From Coleophoma eucalyptorum (lineage: Eukaryota; Ascomycota; Leotiomycetes; Helotiales; Dermateaceae): 64,000 nt of DNA. Positions 9,993 through 21,595 of this stretch are shown piece by piece. Every line of letters begins with the position of its first letter. Positions within the stretch are counted from its first letter, which is position 1. The DNA lies in assembly GCA_026120035.1 (NCBI GenBank), contig JALRME010000008.1, positions 1-64,000 of the forward strand, read 5' to 3'. Made by a program: the position numbers and the translations under genes. Below the pieces are notes generated by a model that searched no databases, had not been told where the DNA came from, and worked only from the letters and a program-made list of their open reading frames with translations.

Positions 9993-11923
9993 TTATGCAA
10001 ATTGTGCCATAAAATCTTTCGCCTTAGCGTGTTCCCTTCGTATAGTAGCAGAGTGTTCTTCACTTCTTGACCGAAGAGTGACCTTGAAGGGTAGAGGGGC
10101 TTGGAGAATGCCTGGATTATAGGCGTCTGGGTCCAGTTTGAACTCTTTCCCTGTCTTCGGATCAACATAAGGAGTGAATTCAAAAGCCCATAGTAGTTTA
10201 GCAGCAATACGCCACATGTTCCGCTCCGCGAGGTGTATACCCGGACAAATGCGACGCCCCGCGCCATAGTTGTAATGATCTGCAGATCTTAGTCAATAGA
10301 TAGGCTGAAAGTTCCATCCATGCACACCTCTATTCATATAATCTGGAGAACCAGCATAGTCATTGGCGAGCTTATCAAATCCAATATAGCGGTCTGGATT
10401 AAAAGTTTCCGGATCAGAGTAGACCGAATCGAGATGATGGATCGCCCAAGTTGCAAGGAAAATAGTCGTGTCCTTGGGGATTAACATGCCTTCATAAACA
10501 TCATCTGATAACGTTAGGTGCTAGAAGACCTTAAAAGTGGATATACTAACCTTGACGGGTGCGATGGGGCAGAGCGGTCACCGCGCTAGCAAAGGCTCGT
10601 GGTCAGACATCAAGAGAAGTACTTAGGAGCAAAACTGTACTCACACTGGCCTCCAACGCATGCCTTCCTTCACGATGCAGTTTATATATGGCAGCTGTGC
10701 GAGATCTGTCCAACGGGGCGACCGTTCGGTACCGCAGCAAGCGTCGATTTGCTTACGAGCCTTGGCTTGGACCTCTGGGTAAAGTGTGAAAGCTAGGATC
10801 AAGGTCAGAATCTGTGCGGCCGTCGTATCTGCCCCTCCTTCAATCAATTCTCCCATTAGGTTGTTGAATCCGTGTGTGCTAAATGATGTGCCGGTCTTCT
10901 CATAACCGTCCAAGAGTGTATCGATCTAGAATCATTAGTCTAGTCTTTTCTATCTCATCATACAAACCTTACAATGCAATTCCGCCTCTCGCCTTTGGCT
11001 CGGCGTTGTTCTACAATCTCACGTGCCTTACCCCACGTTTGATCCATAACATCTCCTGCGGCAATGGCCCGTCGTTTCCATGCTGCCATACTCGCAGGAA
11101 TTAGCTGAAGAAACTTGAACTCGTCTACTGGTGGATTAGCGCCAGCCTCCATGGTCTCTGTCCATCGCTCCATGACATCGTATACCCCTCGAGCCCAGAA
11201 ATCTTTTGGCGTAGCACCTCGTTGGCCGTATGTGATTGAAGTCACTACGGATGCAGTGTAACGTCGGATCTGATCGTAGAAATCAAGGGGCATATCAAGA
11301 AGGTTTGTCATGAGAACCGTAGCCCTACGAAGGTCAGTATGATTTGTGTGAGGTAGATTTCTGACTCACTCTGCCTCTTGCACGCGGAAGTGTTTTTCAT
11401 CCAATTGCTTCGGGCTGAAGTTGTGGGCAATGATCTAGACGATTATTGAGGTTGACACCAAAACATGCACAATTCACAGCTTACCTTTCGCTTCTCTCTC
11501 CATAGCGTATCCATTTGCGAAATTGCAAGATGGTCCCCCTTGGTTAATAGATTTCCTATATAAGAGTCTGGTCTATCGGAATAGATGTTTCCTTTTTCAA
11601 CAAGGAGTTTATGGATCGCCCGCCTGTCTGTAAGAACAACGACATTGGCAGAACCAAGTTTAAGGCTGAAGACACCGCCGTATTCTTTTGACCAATCTCT
11701 GAACCTATGACAAATGTCAAACCGTCGATGACCCATCGAATATTCGAAATGGAACTCACTGCTTGTACAATCCGGACTTCAAAAGATGCGAATTTCCTAA
11801 CAGGGGAACAGTTGGGGGCCCTGGAGGCATTCGGGCATCTCTCTTGCCAATTTGAAGCACCTTGTACACTGCCACCAGGATCAGGGCGACCGCACCTGTG
11901 ATGAGATACAGCGCGTCAATCAT
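9993..11923 (-). CDS. Cytochrome P450 (first of two paralogs)
   Basis: An ER-anchored haem monooxygenase. Eight exons (11923-11760, 11704-11485, 11434-11370, 11324-10973, 10925-10645, 10585-10551, 10504-10328, 10279-9993) join to 526 aa. The N-terminus has one membrane helix followed by a PPGPPTVPLLGN hinge. The I-helix is GGADTTAAQ, the K-helix is EGMRWRP (the ExxR motif) and the haem loop is [10 protein letters not shown]. The ORF is complete and its length normal. It is a close paralog of the P450 at 24328-26263, sharing [16 protein letters not shown] and PLPFKV; a third, broken copy lies at 55.0-55.8 kb. The nearby P450 reductase could supply electrons. The general look recalls fungal secondary-metabolite P450s (O-methylsterigmatocystin oxidoreductase type), but the substrate is unknown. 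Confidence 0.93.
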
Positions 11924-12793
11924 AATGTTGTCTGCTACGGGTGTTGGAAGAGATTAGGTGATGAAGCAAAACTAGTTGTTGCAAAAATGTCATGCGAAGT
12001 ATTTGGTGGTCAAAGGGGGGCATAGAAGGTACCACCCTAGCAGGTGTGGGGTAAGGAGCAACCCCTCCTTGCCACCGCGGGGTGATTTCGGACTCATCAT
12101 CCTCTGTGATAGCTGAGTCAATCATGCCGACACCTAGTGATACGCATAGCCTAGGAATTTATGATGCCGAATCTTTAATAGTGAAGCCTGTTAACAAATA
12201 TTAAAATGAACCGATTAGGTCAGGGTTAAGAATTCCAGATTGGACAGTCAGTAAGGCAGGATAGCCACACTTATATACCAACTACTGATGATTAAGCCAT
12301 CTTCGCAACTTCGATTGCGTCTCTCACAGTGGCCCAATGCGCGCCCTATTGATTTTGTATTCGCTGTTTTTACTACGTTGCAAAGAGCTTTGTGAGCGCA
12401 TTTTTTCACATACGTAGCTGATTTGGAATACTCGCCTAATATCATAGTCGGTCAGGATGCAGCGAGATGCAGTGGGCGTTTTTCCTAGTCGTAAAGAAGA
12501 AAAGCCCCTATCTAGATAAGGCGATAGAACAGGTCTTAAATGGTAGCCTAAGGTCACCAGGATGCTTCCTAACCTAAGGAGCTAGCGGGCGTCTATGGTT
12601 GTTACGAACACATGATAGCTATAGCCTAAGGCTTGGCAATAGAGCATTGTATATAGAAGAGTATGTACACACTAGTGAATTTGTATGCAGATGGATTGCG
12701 TGCATACTTTTGAACGTTCACGTAGGACTAGGTTCGTACATGTAAACATTTTTGTAAATTGTCTAGGGTATGTAAGCTCACTACTTACGAGAA
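11924..12793. other. Intergenic region upstream of the P450
   Basis: About 870 bases with no supported gene. Short ORFs at 11916-12125 and 12248-12557 overlap in different frames and show no family features. The P450 promoter should lie at the left end. Confidence 0.4.
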
Positions 12794-13057
12794 ATGGAGA
12801 GCTCCGACCCAGAGATTCTCGCCGCTTTGGAAGAAAAGATCTCGGGGGATAAGCTTGCTAGATATATGGGAACAGCCAAAATATCAATCGAACCTTTAAA
12901 TTTTCCACACTCGTGCCGCCAAGTGGACAGGAAGACTATTGACCAGCTGAAGAGGGAGTATAAAGGTGAAGGATGTGTTAGACACCAACCAAATAATCAG
13001 GTTCTCGCTATCAGCCTTGAGTCGATACTTCAAGGGGAGTTACAAAATACTTCGTAA
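12794..13057 (+). pseudogene. DUF3723-like N-terminal fragment
   Basis: An 87-codon ORF with DKLARYMGTAKISIEPLNFP, SCRQVD, a LKREYKGEGC motif and a putative N-P-N turn. The pattern of a GTAK/ISI strand, then a proline-phenylalanine motif, then EGEGC resembles the start of fungal DUF3723 proteins. Those are usually several hundred residues and are often carried by large mobile elements (Starships). Here the frame ends after LQGELQNTS and AT-rich sequence follows, so it is a 3'-truncated relic. The family call is from memory and moderate; a short unknown protein is the alternative. Confidence 0.5.
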
Positions 13058-13161
13058 TGCTTTAAGTATTTCCCTGTAGGAGGCTACTATTATATATGTA
13101 TATGTTTCGAGTGCTCTTAGTTCTATGTGATAAGACATTTAGCTATACAGTCCGTACATAG

Positions 13162-13308
13162 TGTAAGAACACAGGTTTGATCAAAGGCAGGATAGCGGTG
13201 TTGGGAGCACAATAATCCTATATTGATCCAAATCCTACAGGTCACGTACGAAGGACACAAAAAAGAGAAGAAGAAAGAAACCAGTTTCCATGTCATGTCC
13301 CATTTATA
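13162..13308 (+). repeat. R1 element, 3'-truncated copy
   Basis: It begins TGTAAGAACACAGG and matches the family through GGATAGCGGTG, CACGTACGAAGG, the purine run and CATGTCCC. It then stops abruptly where the broken regulator gene begins. The lost 3' half and the lost zinc-cluster end of the regulator meet here. Confidence 0.68.
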
Positions 13309-15019
13309 GTTCTAACCATGGATTTGATGACTGCGCTTCCTGCCGACAATATACAAACTGTACATCAGGAAAGATTGATGCGTGCCTCACTAGCTTGCCA
13401 CTGTGGGACGTCACGGACATTCCCCCTGATGAAGAGCAACCTGGCGTCTCTGGGAAATTGGAAAATGGGAATCCTTGGGCTAAAATCAGCAACAGCTTTA
13501 TTTTGGGTGACTTGAGCCGGAAGGAAAGGTCAGCAGTTGCAAGGCTGCCGGATTTTGTAAAACCATTTCCTGAGGACTTTGACGCTATCTACTTAACAAC
13601 AAAAGGTGTTTCTGAAATACCAAACGCTCTCGTCCAGAATGAGATTTTTAGAGCATTCGTTGAGTTCGTTTATCCGTTCGCACCCGCGATTGACTTGATG
13701 GACTTGCGGGGGTTTTCAGTCTTGGTGAGTGGAATGAATGAGAGTCAAGGGCAAATCAGCCTGCTCCTATTGCATGCCATTTTGTCAGCTGGATCGGCAT
13801 TTGCAAATACCCACACCTTGCGCATTGCTGGCTACCACGGTCGGAAAGATGCCCAGAAAAGATTTTCCGACATGGCAAAAGTACGTACTCATACCTGCCA
13901 GTGGTCCTGATTCTGCTTAAGCTGGATAGTGTCTTGCCAAACATATTGCTGATATAACCAAGCTTTTGTACAATTTTGACTACGAGAGGGATCTTCTCAT
14001 CCTGGTTCAGTCCTTACTCATGTTAACGGACTTTGGCAATGATCCCGACGATCATAAATCTACCTGGTACTGGATAGGGATCACCGTCTCGCATGCCTAC
14101 GCTGCCGGCCTACATCGAAACCCTGCAGAATTTTGTAAAGATCTAAAACTGTCGAGATTACGGAAGAGGTTATGGTGGTCAATCTATATGCGAGACCGAC
14201 TTGTTGCACTGGGAGCGCATCAGCCCAAGAGAATAGAGGATTCAAATTGCAGTGTGCCATCTCTTTTAATGAGCGACTTCGACATCGTTCCTTTCACACT
14301 TGAGATGCAAAATTGCTTTGGTCCAATCATATGCAACGACACAGTGGAACAACAGCAACTGGCTGAGATGTGCATCGAACAAGTGCGGTTATGTCGCTGC
14401 GTCGGAAAGATCTTATCAATCCGATATACGATCTTGAATAGTAGTCAGGCTCTTCCGGAAGAACGTACAGCGGTCCTTCAGCCAGAAAACCTCAACCCGA
14501 ACCCAATTCAATTGCAATTATTCGTTGAGTTACGTAGCTGGCTTGATAACCATCCAAAGAGAATTAGAAATTTCGAGAAATGGAATAGGAGTAGGGCAAT
14601 TGACCTCCACCAAGCACTGCTGCGATGGTATTCTGTTCCGCTCTACTGTCCTCTCACTACCCAGTCGTCCATTCTTCCTCCTGTGACGATTTACTCACTG
14701 CTAGTTCGAAGCAGCAATCGCTCTAGAAGACCATCCAGAGCATGGTACGAGCTGCAGATACCATCAAGTGTATAGCGTGTGAACTCTGCTTCCGTGACTT
14801 GATCGGGTTTCTGCCAGACTCCGGAGTGACTGCTTGACACTAGGTTATTGCAACTTATAGTTTCCTTAGCGATCTCCTGGATCCAATACGAACAGGGGCG
14901 GACTTTATGGATGGGATGATTACTGGTGAAGATAAATGTGGAGGTTTTGCTAAAACTGAACGCTGCGCTCCTATATGGCTAGACGACGATATGCCCGCCA
15001 TCTTTATTCCAGTGGATTA
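13290..15019 (+). pseudogene. Fungal transcription factor relic, zinc cluster lost
   Basis: The middle of a fungal-specific regulator (Fungal_trans type, similar to cutinase factor 1-beta-like proteins). Exon 13290-13879 and the exon from about 13963 encode NEIFRAFVEFVYPFAPAID, LLYNFDYERDLLILVQSLL and RLRKRLWWSIYMRDR. There is no Zn2Cys6 motif: sequence upstream is repeat R1, and the first codons of the ORF come from that repeat. At the 3' end the frame breaks several times: EAAIALED, then TIQSMVRAADTIKC in another frame, then a TGA and a TAG before TYSFLSDLLDPIRTG. The original gene therefore had a longer C-terminus. It is non-functional as a DNA-binding activator, though a truncated middle domain could still be transcribed. 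Confidence 0.75.
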
Positions 15020-15354
15020 AAACATGGATATACTGCATATCTAACTACAGTATCATGCGAAAATTTATAACTAGGATACAACTATTGGAGCTGTTTCTAT
15101 TTTGTGATTGGACAGTTGTTACACATTTCTGATGTATCCGACCGGGTTAGGGCTGAGTCCTCATGCGAAGATGTAACAATAGGATTAGTAGGTTTGGAGG
15201 CAATATCAATATTAGCCGCGGTTTTCAAGTGTCAGAACTCCATTCTCTGGTGTCACGATGACGATTCAGTATATCTTAAAGGAAGTTTATACAGTCTTAG
15301 TACGCAAAGGATCTTGCCACATGCTTATCATCCATTCTTATATCCAAGAACCGC

Positions 15355-16226
15355 TTTTAGCACTTGTGAAATCTTGACCCGGCATGCTTCTTTGCTGGAC
15401 AGCACGGATGGTGATCTCCAAGCAACAAACCGATCTGGTCGTACAAGCACTGCACCGGATTCTCTACCCCACGGAGTCTCTCTCAGTCAAAGTAAATATC
15501 TTCCCAGTCTTGTCTAAAGTCAATAAAATGGACGTGTATTGGCACCCCCAGCTCAGCAGAGACGCGCTAGGCTACCGATTTCCAATGACCACCGCCGATT
15601 GCGGTGAACAATGTAAAGGCTTGGTGACCGGCTTGATCAATGATGGGCTTTTAGTCCGTGGGTATTACCTTGTTTAGCTATACACGGGGCAATTGAGCGC
15701 CAGGATATGTATTAGGCTCGTAGTACATCACATCGTCCTCTGCAGCCAATCCAGATCGCTTGTACTCCTGTGGTTCATCTGCCGTGTAAATGCCCGGTCC
15801 ACCATAGACCTGACCTATCTCGACGCCCAAATCATGGAACTCTTGCGCCGTGCGTTTGATCGGCTCCTGAAAAGATTGACGTCGTTTCCGTCCCGCGTCT
15901 GTCGGGCCCGAAGTTCTTCGAGAATGTTTTGCCGGCTAGCCACATCCTCGGGGAGCGTACTTAATGCTTCCCAAACATGGAAAATGATCACGGAATTCAT
16001 TGTTTGCGCGCGTGATAACAGAATGCCCGACAGGCTGTCTCTTGACGCTGTACGTAGACAGGAGTAACGGAGGGGCTAGACTGCAGTGGACATAAGCCGC
16101 TTTCCAGGCGAGATTAAATACGTCTTGGATGCAAGTATTCGAGCCCAAATAGTCCATCGGAGGATCTCGATGACAGCATCTCCGAGACAAAACCTGTGGA
16201 GAGGTAGGGATGTTAGTAATGGTTGA
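15355..16226 (-). pseudogene. FAD aromatic monooxygenase relic
   Basis: Translating the minus strand in pieces gives FCLGDAV, then a one-base deletion, then DYLGSNTCIQDVFNLAWKA, STYSVKRQPVGHSV, RSGLAAEDDVMYYEPNTYPG, AFTLFTAIGG and DFRQDWEDIYFD. These line up block by block with the intact monooxygenase at 62445-64000. Trp codons have become stops (TAG after LPRV, TGA after YFD). The 5' boundary coincides with the single intron of the intact gene: an acceptor CCACAG precedes the first block, and no FAD-binding half was found upstream. It is a dead, 5'-truncated second copy. Confidence 0.82.
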
Positions 16227-16998
16227 ACATGATAAATTCTGTATCCACGGTAGGTTCACAGCCCGCATCCGAAGCATAATCACGCTTCGAAGACCTCGAG
16301 TTGATTGCTTCGTCTATAATTTGCAATTGGTTTGCATGGCATCGATTGATTCTATTTTCGTACCTGACCTCAGATAGCCTGGCGCGTCGATTCTGCGAGC
16401 CAAGGTTGTGAAATGGATGCTCGGGAATCCCTACTTCATGAACACCGGGATACGACCACGCGAGGCTATCAAGATGATCTGATTCCCTTAAAAGCCTCAA
16501 GTCCGGCTCATCCCTTCTCACGTGATGGACGACGTCTAGAATCGCTCTCCGGTGATCTTGGTTCAAGTTACCGAAAATAGTCCGCAGTCCTGTATCCATC
16601 CGAGTTGGGCACCACTTCTCCGAGCCTTGCAGCAGTACATGAGTCCGAAATTGCTGCGGCCCAACCACGCCAGGCTGCGATTCGTCCGATGCGCCTTCTC
16701 CACAGCGCACTACCCGGTTCCCCACACCACACGACCCGGTATGGAGAATTGAGAAGTGGACGGAAGGAACCTGGGGATGCTGAATTCTTTACTTACGGCA
16801 TATCCTAATCTACCCATGCTTTCTAAAGCTCCAGGTGTGGCTTACCCGTCTGCGGTTTGAGACTCTCATGTCCTCCAGCAGATAAACCCCCTTTCTTCCC
16901 AATCATGTTTTACCAGGCAAGACAGATCTCCCTTCCCATAGATTTTCATCCTATCTTTGTGATTACCGGCACCTGCGCTAAGAACTGCGATCGCCATT
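16227..16998. other. Region between the monooxygenase relic and the P450 reductase
   Basis: A 170-codon minus-strand ORF spans 16213-16725, but it shows no family features and overlaps several ORFs on the other strand. It may be the scrambled 5' half of the relic. The P450 reductase promoter probably lies at the right end. Confidence 0.35.
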
Positions 16999-19372
16999 AT
17001 GAGCCTTGCGCCGAAGATGAATCCTCTAGCGTCAGGTTCCGAATGGTTGTCTGCCGTGCTCGAAGCAATCTTCCAGAGGGCTGAGAAGGTAGTACCAGAA
17101 TATGAAGACGTGTTGATAATACATCAGAACTAACAGATTTCCTTGCAGAAATCTGACGCCACGGAGATCCAGATATACGCTATATTCGCATTGGTCTTCG
17201 TTTCGACACTGGGGTACACATTAGCCGGCAAAAGATCACCAGCTTCTGTTCTCTTGCAACAATGGAAAGACCTGATTCTAGGTTCAGATTCTCAGAGTAA
17301 TCAGTACCATAAGGGCAATAAATCGCGATGCATTGTCACACAAATGGAAAACGCAGGCAAAAATTGCGTTATTTTCTTCGGTTCACAGACTGGACGAGCT
17401 CAAGAGCTAGCCGGGATATTGGCCAAAGAAGGGCACAGCCGTTTTGGACTGGAGACCATGGTTGCTGATTTAGACGATTATGACTACGACAGCTTGGCCA
17501 ATTTCCCGCAGGAAAAGGTGGCCATGTTCGTATTGGCTACATACGGGGAGGGGGAGCCGACAGACAACGCAGTCCAATTTTACGACTTCATAGTAGAAAG
17601 TGATCCATCATTCTCTGGAACTGTGCCTGTCGACCGCCCCCTTCAGTCTATGAGATACGCGGCATTCGGATTGGGAAACAGCACGTACGAGCATTACAAT
17701 GCAGTGATCCGAAGACTTCATGCTTCGCTACAACGTCTTGGTGCCCGTCCTATCGGCGCCGTTGGCGAAGGCGACGATGCTGACGGATCCATTGAAGATT
17801 CCTTTCTGCTTTGGAAAGATGATATGTGGAAACATCTTTGCTCCACTATGGACCTCCACGAACGCGAGGCTTCGTTTGAGCCATCATTCATCGTCACCGA
17901 AAACACAGCATCTGGAGAGGTACTTTACCTTGGAGAACGAAGTAATGAGGAGCTTTTGGGCCTGCAAAATGATGAGCATGGCCTGCACAGCCCACGTATC
18001 GTAAGGGTTACAAATTCAAGAGAGCTTTTCAAGTCGGAGAGTCGGAATTGTGTGCACATGGAACTTGACATTTGTGGATCTGGGCTTTCTTACCAAACAG
18101 GCGACCATCTTGCCATTTGGCCAATGAACGCAGACATCGAAGTCGAGAGATTCTTGCGGGTGTTTGGACTACTCGAGAAACGTCACACAGCCATCCACAT
18201 CTTGGCTGCAGATGCAACTTCACATATCCCGATCCTAACTCCTACGAGCTACGACACAGCTGTACGATACTACCTTGAAATTTGCCAACCGATCTCGAGA
18301 CAGTCTCTAGGGATTGTAGCCAGTTTCATGATCGATGGAGAACAGAAGTCTGCGATCCTGAAGCTCAGCAAAGATAAAGATCTTTTCCATCAATTTGTGA
18401 ATGGCCCGCAGCTCAACCTCGCACAACTCTGCGAAACGATCTTTCCGCATCACTCCACGTGTGACGTTCCCTTCGCCGCACTATTGGAATGTATCCGGTC
18501 TATGCAACCGCGTTATTATTCCATATCTTCGTCGTCACTTGTACAGAAAGAGACATTATCGATCACGGTGGTAGTGGACTCAACTGAGTTTTCTGATCGA
18601 CAATTCCGCGGAGTCGCATCCAATTACTTGTTGGCAGTCAAACATCTTCAAAATGGAGAGAAACCTGCAACGCATTACCATACTTACGCACTGTCAGGTC
18701 CACGTAACAAGTATGATATAAGTCTGCCCATTCAGGTCCGGCATTCGAATTTCAGGTTGCCGTCTGATGGCAGCCGGCCAATAATCATGATCGGACCAGG
18801 GACTGGCGTCGCTCCATTTCGCGCGTTTCTTCACGAAAGGGAAGCACAGGCGCAAGCTGGAGTACCAGTCGGGAAGTCTGTTCTCTTTTACGGCTGCCGT
18901 CGTAATACGGAAGACTTCATCTATGAAGATGAATGGGAGGTTCGTCTCCTTGCAATCATTTCTGCCCTCCTGAAAATTTCATTAATGTGTCAACAGAACT
19001 TCCATAAAACTCTCGGTAATAATTTCAGTTTATACACTGCATTTTCTAGACAGAAACCAGAGAAGGTTTACGTCCAGCATCTTTTAGTACAGCATGCCGC
19101 TGAAGTCATGTCATTGTTGATGGATACAGGTGGATATCTCTACATTTGCGGCGACGTCCGTATGGCTAGTGATGTGCAAAAAAAGCTGTGCGAGATGGTC
19201 AGCCAAAATTCAAAAATACCAATTGCGGAAGCTGAAAACGCTGTCCGCCAGCTCAAGTCCATGGGCCGTTTACAGGTGCGGAAATCTTTCTCTTTGACTT
19301 CCCTTGTTATGCTATGTTCTATCACTGATTCCAAGTACTTGCTAAACATACCATCAGGAGGACGTATGGTAG
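16999..19372 (+). CDS. NADPH-cytochrome P450 reductase
   Basis: The ER membrane diflavin enzyme that passes electrons from NADPH through FAD and FMN to P450s. Four exons (16999-17088, 17149-18939, 18997-19275, 19358-19372) give 724 aa. In order: an N-terminal membrane helix, FMN domain with FFGSQTGRAQELA and ATYGEGEPTDNA, connecting domain, FAD site PRYYSISSSS, NADPH site GPGTGVAPFRAFL, YICGDVRMASDV, and the C-terminal EDVW restored by the last intron. Length and motifs are normal, so it looks functional. Most fungi have one housekeeping copy; a copy between two P450s suggests a dedicated partner. The start is on an upstream 30-codon exon (MSLAPKMNPLASGSEW) that a single-exon prediction would miss. 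Confidence 0.93.
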
Positions 19373-19796
19373 TGAAGAGATTCTAGAAGCGACTGCAACA
19401 TGTGACACCGAGCTGTTTAAGTGTTGGTTATGTGATAGTTTCAGAGGGAAAGAGGTCATAACCAAGTATCACCTAGGATTGAACGCCTACGCAGGAGATA
19501 TTTTCTATTCTCTAAGACAGTTGCAGGCATCCTTGTCTTTGAGAATAGAGCGTTTTATACTACAGAGTAAAGTTAGATACGTACGCGCACTCGCTCGTAG
19601 TAATAAACACATTTGCAACTTCATACCTTTGTTTCCATCTGTGCCAAATGAACATGCATATGGTAGCGTTGGTTGTATGTCACTATCACGTCAGTGATTC
19701 AGAAAACCCCGCAGACAAGAAAATTGACGGTTTGATGCTCGTTATAAGGAGTTTTAATTTTGCAAGAGCTGATTCGATGGACAATGTTCTAAAAGA
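19373..19796. other. Convergent 3' region, reductase / SDR
   Basis: 424 bases between two convergent genes. The small ORFs at 19479-19848 have no recognisable features. Confidence 0.4.
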
Positions 19797-20708
19797 CTAT
19801 CCCGCGGGTACCCCCAATGTCATACCACCATCAACAGCGAGCACCTGACCGGTAACCCACTGAGAAGATGGTAAACAAAAGTAAAGCACTGCCTCAGCGA
19901 TATCTTGTGCCTTTCCTAGCCGTGGCCACGGTGTCGCCGCCTTCATGATCTTGACGATTCCAGCATCCTCAAGATTTCCTCTAGCCATACCAGTTTCCAC
20001 AACCCCGGGGGCGATACAATTGATATTTATTGAGTCTTTTGCGTGGTCAATAGCGCCGGCCCTCGTCATATGGTTAATTGCTGCTTTTGATGCTGAGTAG
20101 GCCGCTTCGCCAGCGTACGCGATATTGGCGGCACACGAGGAAATGTTGACAATCCGTCCACGACTACCCCATTTTGGATCCACTTCTTGCTTCAAAAACT
20201 GCTGCAGTGCTAACCGTGACATTTTAGATGTACCGCCAACATTGATTGCAAGCATTTTACTCCAGAGCTCGTCATCCTCTTCCGCAAAGGTCCTGAATGG
20301 GGCCCAGTAACCCGCACAATTGACAAGGATATCAACCTGGCCAAATTTCTATATGGCTTAGATTAGCTAGTAGCTTTAAGGCAGAAACCCACTCTATTGA
20401 TCACGCCAAGGTTTGGAAGACACCTGGCTGGGACTTACGACCAATGCAGTCTCAAAAGCAGCCTCTACTTGCGCAAAATTAGAGATGTCGACTTGCTGAA
20501 AGATGGCTGCTCCGCCACTTCCTTCAATCACCTGGACAGTGGTCTTATCGATATCCGCTTCAAATCCTCGGGCATTAGGTTTGACCTGCAGGTCACAGCA
20601 TACAATTTTTGCGCCATTCTCGGCGAGGAGCAGCGACGTCGCTCGGCCCATCCCCGAAGACCCTCCTGTCACCAGAGCAACTTTCCCCTCTAAAGGTCGG
20701 TTCGCCAT
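19797..20708 (-). CDS. Short-chain dehydrogenase/reductase (SDR)
   Basis: An NAD(P)-dependent oxidoreductase of the classical SDR fold. Two exons (20708-20439, 20348-19797) give 273 aa. The cofactor glycine motif is TGGSSGMGRA and an acidic/CDL segment follows. The second exon begins FGQVDILVNCAG (NxAG motif). The active site is NISSCAANIAYAGEAAYSASKA (Ser, Tyr and Lys) and the C-terminal end is VTGQVLAVDGGMTLG. The catalytic triad is complete. The start was set at MANRPLEGK; an in-frame ATG at 20765 would add 19 residues. It lies in the P450 cluster next to the reductase and could oxidise or reduce the hydroxylated product; the substrate is unknown. Confidence 0.88.
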
Positions 20709-21595
20709 ACCGATTATTCTAGCTCGCAGTGACTGAGTGCTTGCTGACGATCGAACTACAATCAAGGCTTCCGCTGAACAGAATCAGACAGTCAACGAAG
20801 GGGTCAATTGCAAGATGCGAGTGTGAGATGCAATCGGCCCTGGAACAGAACAGTTCTTTGTAGTGTTGCTGCACTCTGAGCTATACCATTACACGCTTAG
20901 TGGTGTAAAATATCTTCCAACCTTTGTGACGCCGAGAAAGTCGGTGCCGAAGTCCGTAAGACATTCCGCGCATAATGACGTGCCCCAGCAGGGAGTGTGG
21001 GATGAGCCAAATTGGCCCGAAGACGAACCGATGATAATACCAAGAATCAATAACCCATACAGCTAAATTTTACATTTGTATAAAGCTACACTGCTGTGGG
21101 GTATTAGTGGAGACTTGGCTATAGTTGGCCCTTTATGATCACATGAAGCAGCACAATGCATCGGTTTGCTGATTGATATTCATTCAATGATCTGCTTAGG
21201 TCAATCTGAAAATGCTCTAATCTGAGCCTGTGTGCATTGGAATTTTCCCTTACTGAGAAGGGCTCCCAGTCTTGAGCAATAAGGTTCTTTGAGTTTTTCT
21301 CGCCGAAAGCTCCCAATTCTGGAGAATTTTAGGCTCTCTCAAGTTCAGCCTGTGGTATAGTTTATGGTATAGCGACAACTTATTTTCTAGCCAGCAACTG
21401 CAAGTACTCTAAGAAATTTGGTCAATACCTCTTAACGATGTCGAGCTATACATAAGTATTCCTAGGCCAACTGAGTCAATCCGATCCACCCACAGAATAA
21501 GTAGAGCGTACACCCTCTTCCGTATTGACACCGCTCATTACAATTAGTAGAGGCAACCAAAGCCTGGTTTGAGTTTGACACTGCTACGCCAGGGT
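20709..21595. other. Intergenic region, SDR / second sugar transporter
   Basis: About 890 bases between an SDR start and a transporter stop. No gene features were recognised; ORFs at 20863-21066 and 21119-21316 are short and unsupported. Confidence 0.4.

Noticed and set aside
12794..15019. A complete Starship giant element
   Set aside because: Only a DUF3723-like fragment is present; no tyrosine-recombinase captain gene or element borders were seen.
16213..16725. 170-codon minus-strand ORF beside the monooxygenase relic
   Set aside because: No recognisable motif and no match to the FAD-binding half of the intact monooxygenase. It is kept only as a possible scrambled remnant.
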